Shown: positions 41,834 through 50,904, counted from the stretch's first letter. The stretch is DNA of 64,000 nt from CAUJGQ01 sp042408665 (GCA_042408665.1 JBHOQW010000235.1:1-64000), one strand, 5' to 3'. Notes: generated by a model not told the origin, from the sequence alone. Numbers and translations: made by a program.

Positions 41834-42817
41834 TTATTTGTCTCCCCCTTCTTCCACCGTTTCCACGAACAGCTCTTCGAGCGAGACGGTGCGCGGCGCC
41901 AAACGGTACAGGCGCGCGCCGCCGGCCGTCACCGCCGCGGCGATCGCCGGCAGCCGCTCTCGATCGCTGACGACGGCCGTGATGCGATGGCCGTTGCGCG
42001 CGAGGGAGCGACACAGGGGCGCCAGCGCCGCCAGCAGCTCCGGCGTGAGCGGCTCGGCCTCGATCTCCACCTCCAACTCCTGGCGCAAGAGCTCGGCCAG
42101 GGGACCTTCGCGCACCACCCGGCCGCGGTCCAGGATCGCGAGCCGGTCGCACACCTGCTCGACCTCGCTGAGCAGGTGGCTGTTCAGGAACACGGTGGTG
42201 CCCCGCTGGCGCAGGCGGTGAATGATCTCCCGCACCTCGCGTCGTCCGATGGGGTCGAGGGCGGAGGTCGGCTCGTCCAGGAACACCACCGCCGGGTCAT
42301 GGATGATCGCTTGCGCCAGGCCGATGCGCTGCAGCATGCCTTTGGAGAAGCCGCGCAAACGGTCGTGCCGGCGCGCCGCCAGCCCCACCAGCTCCAGCAC
42401 CTCCGGAATGCGCCGGCGCCGCTCGGTGGGCGACAGCCCAGCCAGGCGGCCGTGAAAGTCAAGGAACTCGTCTGCCCGCATCCACTCGTGGAAGCGGAAC
42501 TGCTCCGGCAGAAAGCCGATACGCGCCCGCACGTGCACGTCCGTCACCGGATGGCCGAGGATGCGCGCCTCACCGGCGGTGGGGCGCACCAGGCCGAGCA
42601 GCATCTTCATGGCCGTGGTCTTGCCGGCGCCGTTGGGCCCCAGAAAGCCGAACACCTCGCCCCGTCGCACGGTGAGGGTCAGGTCGTCCACGGCGACCTT
42701 GTCCCCGTACTCCTTACGCAGGCCCACCGCCTCGATGGCGAGGCTGGGTTCCGGTGCGGTGGCCTCGGTGTCCGCGATCCTGCTCATGGATGCAACCCTG
42801 CGCGGCGTGCGACTCAT
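41834..42817 (-). CDS. ABC transporter ATP-binding protein
   Basis: A 327-residue ATPase: Walker A GPNGAGKTT, signature FSKGMLQRIGLAQ, Walker B AVVFLDEPTSALDP, His in FLNSHLLSE, then a C-terminal 90-residue regulatory domain typical of ABC-2 exporters. ATG 42817 overlaps the upstream gene's stop (ATGA), so it is translationally coupled; ATG 42787 is also in frame. Works with the permease at 40974-41831. Confidence 0.93.
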   Translation of the reverse strand: MSRTPRRVASMSRIADTEATAPEPSLAIEAVGLRKEYGDKVAVDDLTLTVRRGEVFGFLGPNGAGKTTAMKMLLGLVRPTAGEARILGHPVTDVHVRARIGFLPEQFRFHEWMRADEFLDFHGRLAGLSPTERRRRIPEVLELVGLAARRHDRLRGFSKGMLQRIGLAQAIIHDPAVVFLDEPTSALDPIGRREVREIIHRLRQRGTTVFLNSHLLSEVEQVCDRLAILDRGRVVREGPLAELLRQELEVEIEAEPLTPELLAALAPLCRSLARNGHRITAVVSDRERLPAIAAAVTAGGARLYRLAPRTVSLEELFVETVEEGGDK

Positions 42818-43674
42818 CGGAGCGAGTCCGCCAGGCGGATAAGGGCCCGGCCGGTGAGCGGTGCGTCCAGCACGTGTAGCGCGCCGAAGCGTTGCCAAAT
42901 CAGCGTGCCGCGCCCGGCGCGTTCGATGAGGAGTGCGTCGCCGGTGCTGTCGGCGCGGACCCGCCGCGCGGTGGCATCGGGCGGGATCGGCACGATCAGC
43001 GTGTTATCCCAGTCGTGCACGTTCTGGAGCTGCTGCGCCCGCTCCGGCGCCAGGAGCAGGCTGGCCTGGATGAGGCGCTCGCGCACCGCCTCCCACGGCG
43101 GGCCATCGGCGGTGCGTAGCCGCGGCGGTCGCCCGATCCACAGGGTGATGGCACCGGCCGGCTCGCGCCACACCTGCCGCACCGCCGCCGGGATATCGGC
43201 GTACACCGTGGTGGCCGCCTGGCGCGGGACGCGGGTGCCAGGTGGCAGCGCGGCCGACAGGAGGTCGCCCAGGGCCGCGTCGTTTAGGCGGATGGTGGCG
43301 GTCTGGTTCACGAACACCTGGACCCGAGGGGCCTGCGCCCGCCGCAGGGTGCGCACGTTGACATCTACCCGGTCCTGCGCGTCGTGGGCGGTGGCCACCT
43401 CTACTCCCTCTGGCAGCTCCACCTGTACCAGTCCGGCAAGGAGCTGCGGGTCAGTGCCAGGCAGGCGGGGTAGGGGGATATCGATGATCGCCAGCGGCTG
43501 GCGTGGGGCGGTGCGAAAGAGGGACAGGAAGGCGTGTGCCGTCTGCCGCGCCCGCGGCGAGAGAACGAGCAGCGCGGCCAGGGCGACCACCACCGCCGCC
43601 GGGACCAGGGGCCGGAGCCCGGCGGCCGGTGGGCGCAGGAGCGGGCGCGATCGACGAGCACCGGTGGTGGCCAT
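42814..43674 (-). CDS. Hypothetical protein with one N-terminal membrane anchor, linked to ABC-2 exporter
   Basis: A 286-residue protein. Residues 23-41 form one hydrophobic segment (LVPAAVVVALAALLVL) followed by ARQTAHAFLSLFR, a pattern I associate with anchored extracytoplasmic proteins of the DUF4367/anti-sigma type in Chloroflexi. The rest is predicted soluble beta-rich, on the outside, with no catalytic motif. It is the first gene of the exporter operon and overlaps the ATPase start by four bases, so it may be a sensor or accessory subunit. Function unknown. Confidence 0.72.
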   Translation of the reverse strand: MATTGARRSRPLLRPPAAGLRPLVPAAVVVALAALLVLSPRARQTAHAFLSLFRTAPRQPLAIIDIPLPRLPGTDPQLLAGLVQVELPEGVEVATAHDAQDRVDVNVRTLRRAQAPRVQVFVNQTATIRLNDAALGDLLSAALPPGTRVPRQAATTVYADIPAAVRQVWREPAGAITLWIGRPPRLRTADGPPWEAVRERLIQASLLLAPERAQQLQNVHDWDNTLIVPIPPDATARRVRADSTGDALLIERAGRGTLIWQRFGALHVLDAPLTGRALIRLADSLR

Positions 43675-43720
43675 AGTGAAAGAAAGGACCGGCGCCGTAC
43701 CGGCACCGCTCTTCTCCCTA

Positions 43721-43726
43721 AGTATA
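43721..43726 (-). promoter_or_regulatory. Candidate -10 box for the ABC-2 exporter operon
   Basis: Minus strand TATACT lies 47 bases before ATG 43674. No clear -35 box, so activity is uncertain. Confidence 0.35.
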
Positions 43727-43797
43727 GCCGTGGTGGTCGCCGCGCCGCCCGCGGGCCGCGGGAGGGGTCTCGCTGGTTCCTACCGATGGAAGCTGCC

Positions 43798-43803
43798 TAT
43801 AAT
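43798..43803 (+). promoter_or_regulatory. -10 box of the universal stress protein gene
   Basis: A perfect TATAAT 47 bases before ATG 43850, with only a weak TGGTTC-like match at -35 spacing. Confidence 0.5.
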
Positions 43804-43849
43804 GGCTGCACGACCGGCGTGATCACATGTGGTGAGGACGTGCCGTTCC

Positions 43850-44320
43850 ATGCCTCGGCTCGCAGATGTCCGTGCTCTCCTCGATGTGAAGAACATTCTC
43901 GTCCCCTCCGACGGCTCAACCGCATCCTACGAGGCGCTTGCACAGGCGATCACGGTGGCAAAGCGGAATAAAGGACACGTCACGGTGGTGCACGTGATCG
44001 AGGTCAAGCGCACGTTGCCGCTGGACGCGGAGATGATCGAGGAGGCGCAGCGCGGCGAGGAGATCCTGACCGAGGCGGAGCGGCTGGCTGAGGAGATGGA
44101 CTTCACCATCGAGGGCGAGCTGTTGCAGGCGCGGGAGGCGGGGCACGCCATCGTTGATGAGGCGATGGAGCGGCGCGTGGACGCCATCGTGCTCGGTACC
44201 GAGTACAAGCGGCCGCTGGGCGAGTTCCAGCTCAGCCGCACCACGCAATACGTGCTCAAGCATGCCCCCTGCCAGGTGTGGGTATTCCGCATGCCGGCGC
44301 CCACCACCGGTGCCGACTGA
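43850..44320 (+). CDS. Universal stress protein family protein
   Basis: A 156-residue USP-fold protein: KNILVPSDGSTASYEALAQA at the N-terminus, the middle strand VDAIVLGTEY, and the end VLKHAPCQVWVFR. The ATP-binding glycine motif (GxxGx9GS/T) is replaced by GTEYKRPLGEFQLSRTT, so nucleotide binding is doubtful. The start is ATG 43850 or GTG 43829. It precedes two TrkA-type genes by 22 bases, a frequent grouping in which the USP may modulate ion transport. Confidence 0.85.
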   Translation: MPRLADVRALLDVKNILVPSDGSTASYEALAQAITVAKRNKGHVTVVHVIEVKRTLPLDAEMIEEAQRGEEILTEAERLAEEMDFTIEGELLQAREAGHAIVDEAMERRVDAIVLGTEYKRPLGEFQLSRTTQYVLKHAPCQVWVFRMPAPTTGAD

Positions 44321-44342
44321 GCCGTCTGTGGGAGGGAGGACC

Positions 44343-44750
44343 GTGCGGGTCGTGATCATGGGATGCGGCCGCGTCGGCGCGCAGCTCGCGGTGATGCTCG
44401 AGCGGCGCGGCCATGAGGTGACGGTGCTTGACACCAACCCCAACGCCTTTGAGCGGCTGCCGCGCGATTTCAAGGGCCGCAAACTGGTCGGCAACGGCAT
44501 TGACCAGGATGTGCTGCGCCGGGCCGGCATCGAGCGGGCGGACGCATTTGTGGCCTGTACGCAGGGCGACAACCGCAACGTGATGGCGGCGCAGGTGGCC
44601 AAGCACATCTTCAACGTGCCGCGCGTGGTGAGCCGTATCTACGACCCCATCCGCGAAGAGATCTACCGCATGCTCGGCCTGCGCACGATCAGCCCCACCA
44701 AGGTCGGCGCCGAGCTGTTGATGAAGGCCGTCGAAGAGGAGGAGCCGTGA
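44343..44750 (+). CDS. TrkA-N domain (RCK) protein, short
   Basis: A 135-residue nucleotide-binding domain alone: VVIMGCGRVGAQLAVML, the acidic end VLDTNPNAF, and DAFVACTQGDNRN. It lacks a TrkA-C domain. In potassium uptake systems such proteins gate the Trk/Ktr channel by binding NAD or ATP, but no membrane subunit is present in the window. GTG 44343 follows GGAGGGAGGA. The second, full-length TrkA-type gene starts 111 bases downstream. Confidence 0.87.
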   Translation: MRVVIMGCGRVGAQLAVMLERRGHEVTVLDTNPNAFERLPRDFKGRKLVGNGIDQDVLRRAGIERADAFVACTQGDNRNVMAAQVAKHIFNVPRVVSRIYDPIREEIYRMLGLRTISPTKVGAELLMKAVEEEEP

Positions 44751-44860
44751 TGCCCGCCGAGCCCGGAGGGGGTGCCGTCACGCCGCGGTAGGCTGTACCG
44801 GGTGGCTGCTCGCCGCGGGGGCTGCTGGCGAGGATATCCGGCATTGTGTGACGTGGAGCC

Positions 44861-45529
44861 ATGTACATCATCATCGTCGGTGGCGGGAAGGTCGGGTTCT
44901 ATCTGGCCAAGGAGCTGCTCGATGAGGGGCACGAGGTGCTGATCATCGAGAAAGACGAGCACGGGCCGCGCTCGGCCTATATCGCCGAGGAACTGGGCGA
45001 CGTGGTCCTGCGCGGAGACGGTTGTGAGGCGGCGACGCAGGAGCTGGCCGGCACCGCCCGCGCGGATATGCTGATCGCGGTGACCGGGGACGACGAGGAT
45101 AACCTGGTGGCCTGCCAGGTGGCCAAGAATAAGTTCGGCGTCAAACGCACGGTAGCGCGCATCAATAACCCCAAAAACGAGCTGATCTTTCGCAAGCTGG
45201 GCATCGACGTCACCGTGAGCGCCACCACGGCGATCTTGAACCAGATCGAGCAGGAGCTCCCGACCCACCGCCTGGTGCCGCTGGTGCACCTACGCGGCCG
45301 CCCCGACCTGGAGATGGTGGAGATTAAGATCCCGGCCGGGGCGCGGGTCATCGGCAAGCGCGCCAGCGAGGTGCTGCTACCGCAGGGCGCGCTCATCTCC
45401 CTGGTGGTGGACGCGGAGGGGAACCCACGCCTGCCGGCTGAGGCCGTCCTGCACGCGGAGGACGAGGTGATCGCCATCACGCGCGTGGAGGCCGAGGAGC
45501 AGCTCCGGCGGGCCCTCACCGAGCCGTGA
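44861..45529 (+). CDS. TrkA family potassium uptake regulator (TrkA-N plus TrkA-C)
   Basis: A 222-residue RCK protein. TrkA-N (1-130): IIIVGGGKVGFYLAKEL, VLIIEKDEHGPRSA, LIAVTGDDEDNLVACQVAK and RTVARINNPKNE. TrkA-C (140-220): VEIKIPAGARVIGKRASEVLLP. It probably pairs with the shorter TrkA-N protein upstream to gate a potassium channel encoded elsewhere. pheA starts 20 bases after its stop, likely by read-through. Confidence 0.92.
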   Translation: MYIIIVGGGKVGFYLAKELLDEGHEVLIIEKDEHGPRSAYIAEELGDVVLRGDGCEAATQELAGTARADMLIAVTGDDEDNLVACQVAKNKFGVKRTVARINNPKNELIFRKLGIDVTVSATTAILNQIEQELPTHRLVPLVHLRGRPDLEMVEIKIPAGARVIGKRASEVLLPQGALISLVVDAEGNPRLPAEAVLHAEDEVIAITRVEAEEQLRRALTEP

Positions 45530-45548
45530 GCGCCGGCGCAGGTGCAGC

Positions 45549-46376
45549 ATGACGCGGGTCGCCTACCTCGGTCCGCCCGGAACGTTCGGCGAAACCGCCG
45601 CGCGCCGCTACGCCCCCGACGCCGACCACATCGGCCTGCCCACGCACGCGGGCGTGGTGGCCGCCGTGGCCTCCGGGATGGCCGATGAGGGCGTCTTGCC
45701 GGTGGAGAACAGCGTCGAAGGTTCCGTGAGCGAGACGCTGGACATCCTCATCCACGACGCGGACCTACGCATCCGTGGCGAGTTGATCGTGCCCGTCGAG
45801 CAGTGCCTGCTGGTGCGCCCGGGAATGCGCGCCGAGGACGTGCGGGTGATCTACTCGCACCCGCAGGCGCTGGGACAGTGCCGCGGCTTTCTGGAGCGCT
45901 GCTTTCCCACCGTGCGCCTGGAGGCCTCGCTCTCCACCGCGGCGGCGGTGCAGGAGATCTTCGCTCACGAGGACGCCGCGGCGATCGCCTCGGCGCGGGC
46001 GGCGGAGCTTCACGGCGCCGCGGTGCTGGCGCGTGGCATTCAGGACCGGCGCAACAACGTCACGCGGTTCGTGGTGCTGGCGCCGGAGGACCACCCGCCT
46101 ACTGGCCGTGATAAGACCTCCATCGCCTTCACCACGCAGCACGACCGGCCGGGCACCCTGGTGAACATCTTGATCGAGTTCGCCCAGCGCGAGATCAACC
46201 TGACCAAGATCGAATCCCGCCCCTCCAAAGACGCCCTTGGGGTCTATATCTTTCTGGTCGATTTCGAGGGGCACCGCACGGACGCAGCCTGCGCGGAGGC
46301 GCTGGCGCGGGTACGCGCCAAGGCCTCGTGGCTGAAGGTGTTCGGCTCCTACCCGCGCGCCACGCTCGCCTCTTAG
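45549..46376 (+). CDS. pheA: Prephenate dehydratase with ACT domain
   Basis: Converts prephenate to phenylpyruvate in phenylalanine synthesis. The 275-residue monofunctional enzyme starts TRVAYLGPPGTFGETAA, has LPVENSVEGSV, the catalytic Thr in NNVTRFVVL, and a C-terminal ACT domain (HDRPGTLVNIL, then NLTKIESRPSKDALG) for feedback by phenylalanine. No chorismate mutase domain is fused. A hairpin follows its stop (46404-46437). Convergent with larC. Confidence 0.96.
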   Translation: MTRVAYLGPPGTFGETAARRYAPDADHIGLPTHAGVVAAVASGMADEGVLPVENSVEGSVSETLDILIHDADLRIRGELIVPVEQCLLVRPGMRAEDVRVIYSHPQALGQCRGFLERCFPTVRLEASLSTAAAVQEIFAHEDAAAIASARAAELHGAAVLARGIQDRRNNVTRFVVLAPEDHPPTGRDKTSIAFTTQHDRPGTLVNILIEFAQREINLTKIESRPSKDALGVYIFLVDFEGHRTDAACAEALARVRAKASWLKVFGSYPRATLAS

Positions 46377-46403
46377 CGCGGAACCCTCCGCTTCAGGACA
46401 CAA

Positions 46404-46437
46404 CATGGCCGAGGAACCTTGCGGCCCCTCGGCCATG
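46404..46437. terminator. Hairpin between convergent pheA and larC
   Basis: CATGGCCGAGG and CCTCGGCCATG form an 11-bp perfect stem with a 12-base loop, 28 bases after the pheA stop. No T-run. The 177 bases that follow to the larC end hold nothing I recognise. Confidence 0.55.
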
Positions 46438-46614
46438 GTACCGGGTGCAACAGCGGGACTCTCCCCAGACCCTCGCGGGTCCGTTTGGCCGGCATGCGGC
46501 CTGAGCAGGGGCGGCGTCGCCGAGCGTCCCGGGCTCTCGGCCGGCTTCGCTCGCGGTGTCACCCGGCACAGTGACCGTACCCGGTGTACTCCCTGCCCGT
46601 CAAGAGGGAAACGG

Positions 46615-47820
46615 TCAAGTTTCTGAAATTTTTGGCCCGGAGTGCACTAGGATGGCCTCTGCTTCGGCCGTGACGATGCGGTAAACCTCGAGCAGCGGCA
46701 GGCCGCTGCGTGCCGCCAGGGCGCGGCAGACCTCGTACTCGGGCGCCACCCGCGGCGGCTCACCTGCCAGGCGCTTCACCTTGACCACGGCCGGTCCCAG
46801 GGACGACTGAAACTCGACGCGCTCGCGCTCGGCCTCGTAGCGCCGCACCTCGTGCGCGCGCACGCCCAGTGTGCTGGTTTCGCGCAGGAGGATATCCACC
46901 ATCGTGGCCTCCTGCTCCGGCCGGCAGAGCACGGAGAGCATGGTGGCCGGCCGGTTCTTCTTCATCTGGATGGAGGTGAACCACACGTCGGCGGCGCCGG
47001 CCGCGAAGAGCCGGTCGAGGGCGTGGCCGAACAGCTCCGCCGACATATCGTCGATGTTGGTCTCCAGCACGACCATCGAGCGCACGCGGTCGGCCGCCTC
47101 CGTCTCACCCAGCACCACGCGCAGGACGTTGGGCCGGTCCGGCAGGTCGCGCCCACCTGCGCCCACGCCGCTGCCGGTCAGGCGCATGGCCGGCCGCTCG
47201 AATCGGCCCAGCGTGGTGAGCAGGGCGGCGCCGGTGGGGGTGATGAGCTCAACCTGTGGCTCGTCAGCGCCTGCGCGGACGGGCGCCCGCGCGGCGGCGA
47301 GCAGCGCCACGGTGGCCGGGGCGGGAACCGGCAACAGTCCGTGCCCCGTGTGCGCTGTGCCGCCGCCCAGCGGCAGGGGCGACACGTAAACCTGCTCAAC
47401 GCCGAGCAGGCGCAGTGCTACCACCGCGCCGGTCACGTCGATGATGGCGTCTACCGCGCCCACCTCGTGGAAGTGCACGGCGTCCGGGGCGATCCCGTGC
47501 ACGTGCGCCTCGGCCTTCGCCAGGGCGCGGAAGACCCGTGCCGCCCGCTCCCGGTCGGCGTCCGGCAGGCCGGAGCGATCCAGGATGTCAAGGATATCGG
47601 CCAGACGACGGGGTGGCTGGGCGTCGTCGGCGTGCACGCGCACGCGCGTGGCGGCCAGGCCGGCGCGGAGCACGCGCTGGACCTCGAGCCGCCAGCCGTC
47701 CAGCGGCAGCGAGGCCAGCTCGGCGTGCAGAGCGTCCGGCGACACGCCGGCGTCCACCAGGGCGCCCAGGATCATATCGCCGCTGGCGCCGGACACGCAG
47801 TCGAAATAGGCAACGCGCAT
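46615..47820 (-). CDS. larC: Nickel-pincer cofactor biosynthesis protein LarC
   Basis: LarC inserts nickel into the pincer nicotinic-acid cofactor of lactate racemase using CTP. The 401-residue product is one continuous frame: it starts MRVAYFDCVSGASGDMILGA, has VHFHEVGAVDAIIDVTGA, the metal-rich ETNIDDMSAELFGHALDRL, and ends near EVYRIVTAEAEAIL. In some lactobacilli larC is split by a programmed frameshift; none is needed here. larB lies 34 bases upstream on the same strand. larA and larE are not in the window. Confidence 0.95.
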   Translation of the reverse strand: MRVAYFDCVSGASGDMILGALVDAGVSPDALHAELASLPLDGWRLEVQRVLRAGLAATRVRVHADDAQPPRRLADILDILDRSGLPDADRERAARVFRALAKAEAHVHGIAPDAVHFHEVGAVDAIIDVTGAVVALRLLGVEQVYVSPLPLGGGTAHTGHGLLPVPAPATVALLAAARAPVRAGADEPQVELITPTGAALLTTLGRFERPAMRLTGSGVGAGGRDLPDRPNVLRVVLGETEAADRVRSMVVLETNIDDMSAELFGHALDRLFAAGAADVWFTSIQMKKNRPATMLSVLCRPEQEATMVDILLRETSTLGVRAHEVRRYEAERERVEFQSSLGPAVVKVKRLAGEPPRVAPEYEVCRALAARSGLPLLEVYRIVTAEAEAILVHSGPKISET

Positions 47821-47854
47821 GGTGCGTTCTACCGGGAGGCGCGGTCTCGGCCGC

Positions 47855-48664
47855 TCACGCCTCCGCTTGATCGCAGTGCCGCTCCTGGGCGGTGCGGTTG
47901 ATCAACGCCGCCATGTAGCCGGCGCCGAAACCGTTGTCGATGTTGACCACCGCCACCCCCGCGGCGCAACTGTTCAGCATGGCCAGCAGGGCGGCCAGGC
48001 CGCCGAAGCTGGCGCCGTAGCCCACCGACGTGGGCACCGCGATCACCGGTACCGAGACCAGGCCCGCCACTACGCTGGGCAGCGCCCCCTCCATGCCGGC
48101 CACCACCACCAGCGCCCGCGCCCGCCGCAGGCGGTCCAGGCGGTCCAGCAAGCGGTGGATCCCCGCCACGCCGACGTCGTAGTGGCGCTCGACGGCGTTG
48201 CCCATCATCTCGGCGGTGAGGGCAGCCTCCTCCGCCACAGGCAGGTCCGCCGTGCCGGCGCACAGCACCATCACCCCGGGGCGGCGCGGCACGGGCGTGC
48301 GCTCCACGGTGATCACGCGCGCCTCCGTGTGGTAGACGGCATCGGGTACGCGGCTCTGCACCGCCGCGAACTGCTCTGGCGTGGCGCGAGTCACGAGCAG
48401 CCGCCCGGCACGCGCCGCGATGCGCTCGGCGATCAGCCCCACGTGCTCCGGGGTCTTGCCTGTGCCCAGCACCACCTCGGGGATGCCCGTGCGCAGCTCG
48501 CGGTGGTGGTCCAGTTTGGCGAAACCGAGGTCCTCGTACGGTAGGTCGCGCAGCGCCGCCAGCACGGTATCCACGTTCGTCTCACCGCGCTGAAGGCGCT
48601 CCAGTAGGGCGCGCAGGCGTGGCGCGTTGATCGTTATCCTCCTTACGGGATGGCTTGTGATCAT
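47855..48664 (-). CDS. larB: Nickel-pincer cofactor biosynthesis protein LarB
   Basis: LarB carboxylates and hydrolyses nicotinic acid adenine dinucleotide in pincer cofactor assembly; its C-terminal half is PurE-like. Evidence: LRDLPYEDLGFAKLDHHRELR at the N-terminus, EVVLGTGKTPEH, VPVIAVPTSVGYGASFGG and NIDNGFGAGYMAA. The drawn start ATG 48664 has no ribosome-binding site, whereas AAGGAGG sits inside the frame at 48638-48644, six bases before an ATC codon (48629-48631) where family members usually begin; the true N-terminus may be there. larC follows. Confidence 0.93.
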   Translation of the reverse strand: MITSHPVRRITINAPRLRALLERLQRGETNVDTVLAALRDLPYEDLGFAKLDHHRELRTGIPEVVLGTGKTPEHVGLIAERIAARAGRLLVTRATPEQFAAVQSRVPDAVYHTEARVITVERTPVPRRPGVMVLCAGTADLPVAEEAALTAEMMGNAVERHYDVGVAGIHRLLDRLDRLRRARALVVVAGMEGALPSVVAGLVSVPVIAVPTSVGYGASFGGLAALLAMLNSCAAGVAVVNIDNGFGAGYMAALINRTAQERHCDQAEA

Positions 48665-48903
48665 GGAAGCACATCAGCCCGGTGGGCGCTACCGGCCCGG
48701 CCGTCCCGTACGGGCAACGTCGGAACGGGTTGGCGCGCGCCGGACGTGGTATCGACTCCTACCTCAACTGGATGTTGCGCCGCGCGCTGCGGCCGGCGTA
48801 TGCTGCGCTGGCGACGGTTCCCGCCGTCGCGCACCGCCTGCCTGGAACAGGACCGGGCCTGCGTTGCCGAGCGGTGGATTCGCATTGGGAAGGGGTGCGG
48901 CAT

Positions 48904-49170
48904 ATGGGGATTATCGCGTGGATCGTCCTGGGCCTGATCGCCGGGGCTGTGGCCAAGCTGATCATGCCGGGGCGTGATCCCGGCGGCGTGATCGCCACGA
49001 TTCTGATCGGGATCGCGGGCGCGCTGGTGGGCGGTTTCTTGTGGAGCGTCCTTACCGGCAACCGCAGCTACGGGGACCTTGACATCGGCGGCATCATCAT
49101 CGCGGTGATCGGCAGCCTAATCGTGCTCGGTCTGTACCGGGCGCTGATGGGTCGGCGCGGCTACGCCTGA
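48904..49170 (+). CDS. GlsB/YeaQ/YmgE family (transglycosylase-associated) membrane protein
   Basis: An 88-residue membrane protein with three hydrophobic helices. The family's IAWIVLGLIAGAVAKLIMPG start is followed by GGVIATILIGIAGALVGGF and the third helix IIIAVIGSLIVLGLYR. Often stress-induced; molecular role unknown. ATG 48904 lies behind GGAAGGGG. The 239 bases before it, up to larB, hold no other gene I recognise. Confidence 0.9.
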   Translation: MGIIAWIVLGLIAGAVAKLIMPGRDPGGVIATILIGIAGALVGGFLWSVLTGNRSYGDLDIGGIIIAVIGSLIVLGLYRALMGRRGYA

Positions 49171-49335
49171 GCCCGGTGCGAACGGCCGCCGTTCGGGGCG
49201 GTGGTGGGAGCGTCAGCGGCTTCCATCACCGCCATTCGTTTTGCGCGGCCCTGTACGCTCCGAACGCGGGGTGCGGTACACTGGCGCCGCAGAGGTGACC
49301 GGGCATAGCGCTCCGGTCACACGGAGGCGGGAGCC

Positions 49336-50904
49336 ATGTTTATCCATCACACGTTGGAGCGTGCGGTGCGGCTGTTTCGCGACCGCGAGGCGGTGGTGTG
49401 CGGCGCCACGCGGCTCACGTACCGCGAAGTGGGCGAACGGGTGGCGCGGTTGGCCGGGGCGCTGGCGGCGCAGGGGGTGGCGCCGGGTGACCGGGTGGGC
49501 ATCGTCATGCCCAACTGCCATCGGTATATAGAGACCTACCTGGCCGCGGAGCGCGCCGGCGCGGTGCTGATCCCGCTCAACCACCGACTGGCGCCGGCCG
49601 AGCTGAGCGCTATCCTCACCGACGCCGAGGCGACGTGGCTGGTCACGAGCGTGGAGATGCTGGCCCTAGCCGAGGCGGGTGCTGCCACGGTGCCCAGCCT
49701 GCGCGGCATGGTGGTGGCCGGGGCGGCCGCGGCCGGCCGCACGGACCTCCTGGATTACGAGGCGGCGCTGGTCGCGGCCACGCCCATGGAGGGGGTGGCG
49801 CACCCGTGGCAGGAGCAAGACCTCGTCCAGCTCTACTACACCTCCGGTACCACCGGTCGGCCCAAGGGCGTCATGCTCTCCCAGCGCAACGTGATGAGCA
49901 ACGCCTACCACGCCCTGCTCATCCACGGGCTGGGCAGCGAGGACGTCTGGCTGCACGCCGCGCCCATGTTCCACCTGGCCGACGCCTGGGCCGCCTGGAC
50001 GGTCACCTGGGTGGGGGCACGGCATGTCTTCCTGCCCCAGTTCGACCCGACGGCGTTCCTGGAGCTGGTGCAGCGCGAGCGGGTAACGAAGACCCTGATC
50101 GTGCCCACCATGATCAACATGATCGTGAACCACCCCGACCTCCCCGCCTACGATACGCGCTCGCTGCGCCTGATCACGTTCGGCGCCTCGCCCATGCCGG
50201 CGGACCGGCTGCGGGCGGCGCTGACCGCCTTGCCGTGCCGGTTCTCGCAGTTGTACGGCATGACGGAGACCTCGCCGTTCGCCACCCAACTGCACCCGGA
50301 GGACATGGTGCTGGAGGGTGAGGAGCGCCTGGTGCGTCGGCTGTTGTCCTGTGGCCGGGAGATCCCAGGGGTGCGGGTGCGGGTGGCGCGCGACGACGGC
50401 CGCGAGGTGGCGCCGGGCGAGGTGGGTGAGATCATCATGGCCGGTCCCAACGTGATGCTCGGCTACTGGCGGCAGCCGGAGGCCACCGCCGCCGTGCTGC
50501 GCGATGGATGGATGTACTCGGGCGACCTGGCCACCGTGGACGATGAGGGCTACATCTTCATCGTGGACCGCAAGAAGGACATGATCATCACCGGCGGTGA
50601 GAACGTTTATTCCACCGAGGTGGAGGACGCGCTGTACAAGCACCCCGCGGTGCTGGAGGCGGCGGTGATCGGCGTGCCGGACGAGCGCTGGGGCGAGCGC
50701 GTGCATGCCGTGGTGGTGCTGCGCCCGGGCATGACGGCCACCGTCGAGGAGCTGCAGGCGTTCTGCCGTCGGCACATCGCCGGCTACAAGGTCCCCCGCT
50801 CGATGGACTTCGCCGAGTCGCTGCCCAAGACCGGCTCTGGCAAAATCCAGAAGGCCGAGCTGCGCGAGCGCTACTGGCAGGGCTACGAGCGGCGGGTGCA
50901 TTAG
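49336..50904 (+). CDS. Acyl-CoA synthetase (AMP-dependent ligase, ANL family)
   Basis: A 522-residue adenylate-forming ligase that activates a carboxylic acid to its CoA thioester. P-loop-like motif YYTSGTTGRPKGVML, then QLYGMTETSPF, YSGDLATVDDEGYIF, and C-terminal lysine in PKTGSGKIQK. Relatives act on medium- or long-chain fatty acids or aryl acids; chain length cannot be told. ATG 49336 has GGAGG upstream and a TACACT -10-like box at 49276-49281. DinB gene follows 67 bases later. Confidence 0.93.
   Translation: MFIHHTLERAVRLFRDREAVVCGATRLTYREVGERVARLAGALAAQGVAPGDRVGIVMPNCHRYIETYLAAERAGAVLIPLNHRLAPAELSAILTDAEATWLVTSVEMLALAEAGAATVPSLRGMVVAGAAAAGRTDLLDYEAALVAATPMEGVAHPWQEQDLVQLYYTSGTTGRPKGVMLSQRNVMSNAYHALLIHGLGSEDVWLHAAPMFHLADAWAAWTVTWVGARHVFLPQFDPTAFLELVQRERVTKTLIVPTMINMIVNHPDLPAYDTRSLRLITFGASPMPADRLRAALTALPCRFSQLYGMTETSPFATQLHPEDMVLEGEERLVRRLLSCGREIPGVRVRVARDDGREVAPGEVGEIIMAGPNVMLGYWRQPEATAAVLRDGWMYSGDLATVDDEGYIFIVDRKKDMIITGGENVYSTEVEDALYKHPAVLEAAVIGVPDERWGERVHAVVVLRPGMTATVEELQAFCRRHIAGYKVPRSMDFAESLPKTGSGKIQKAELRERYWQGYERRVH

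Noticed and set aside
46615..47820. Possible programmed frameshift in larC
   Set aside because: The 401-residue frame is continuous from start to stop with all conserved segments, so none is required.
49180..49194. Small GAACGGC/GCCGTTC inverted repeat after the GlsB-type gene
   Set aside because: The stem allows only five pairs with a usable loop and no T-run follows; too weak to call a terminator.
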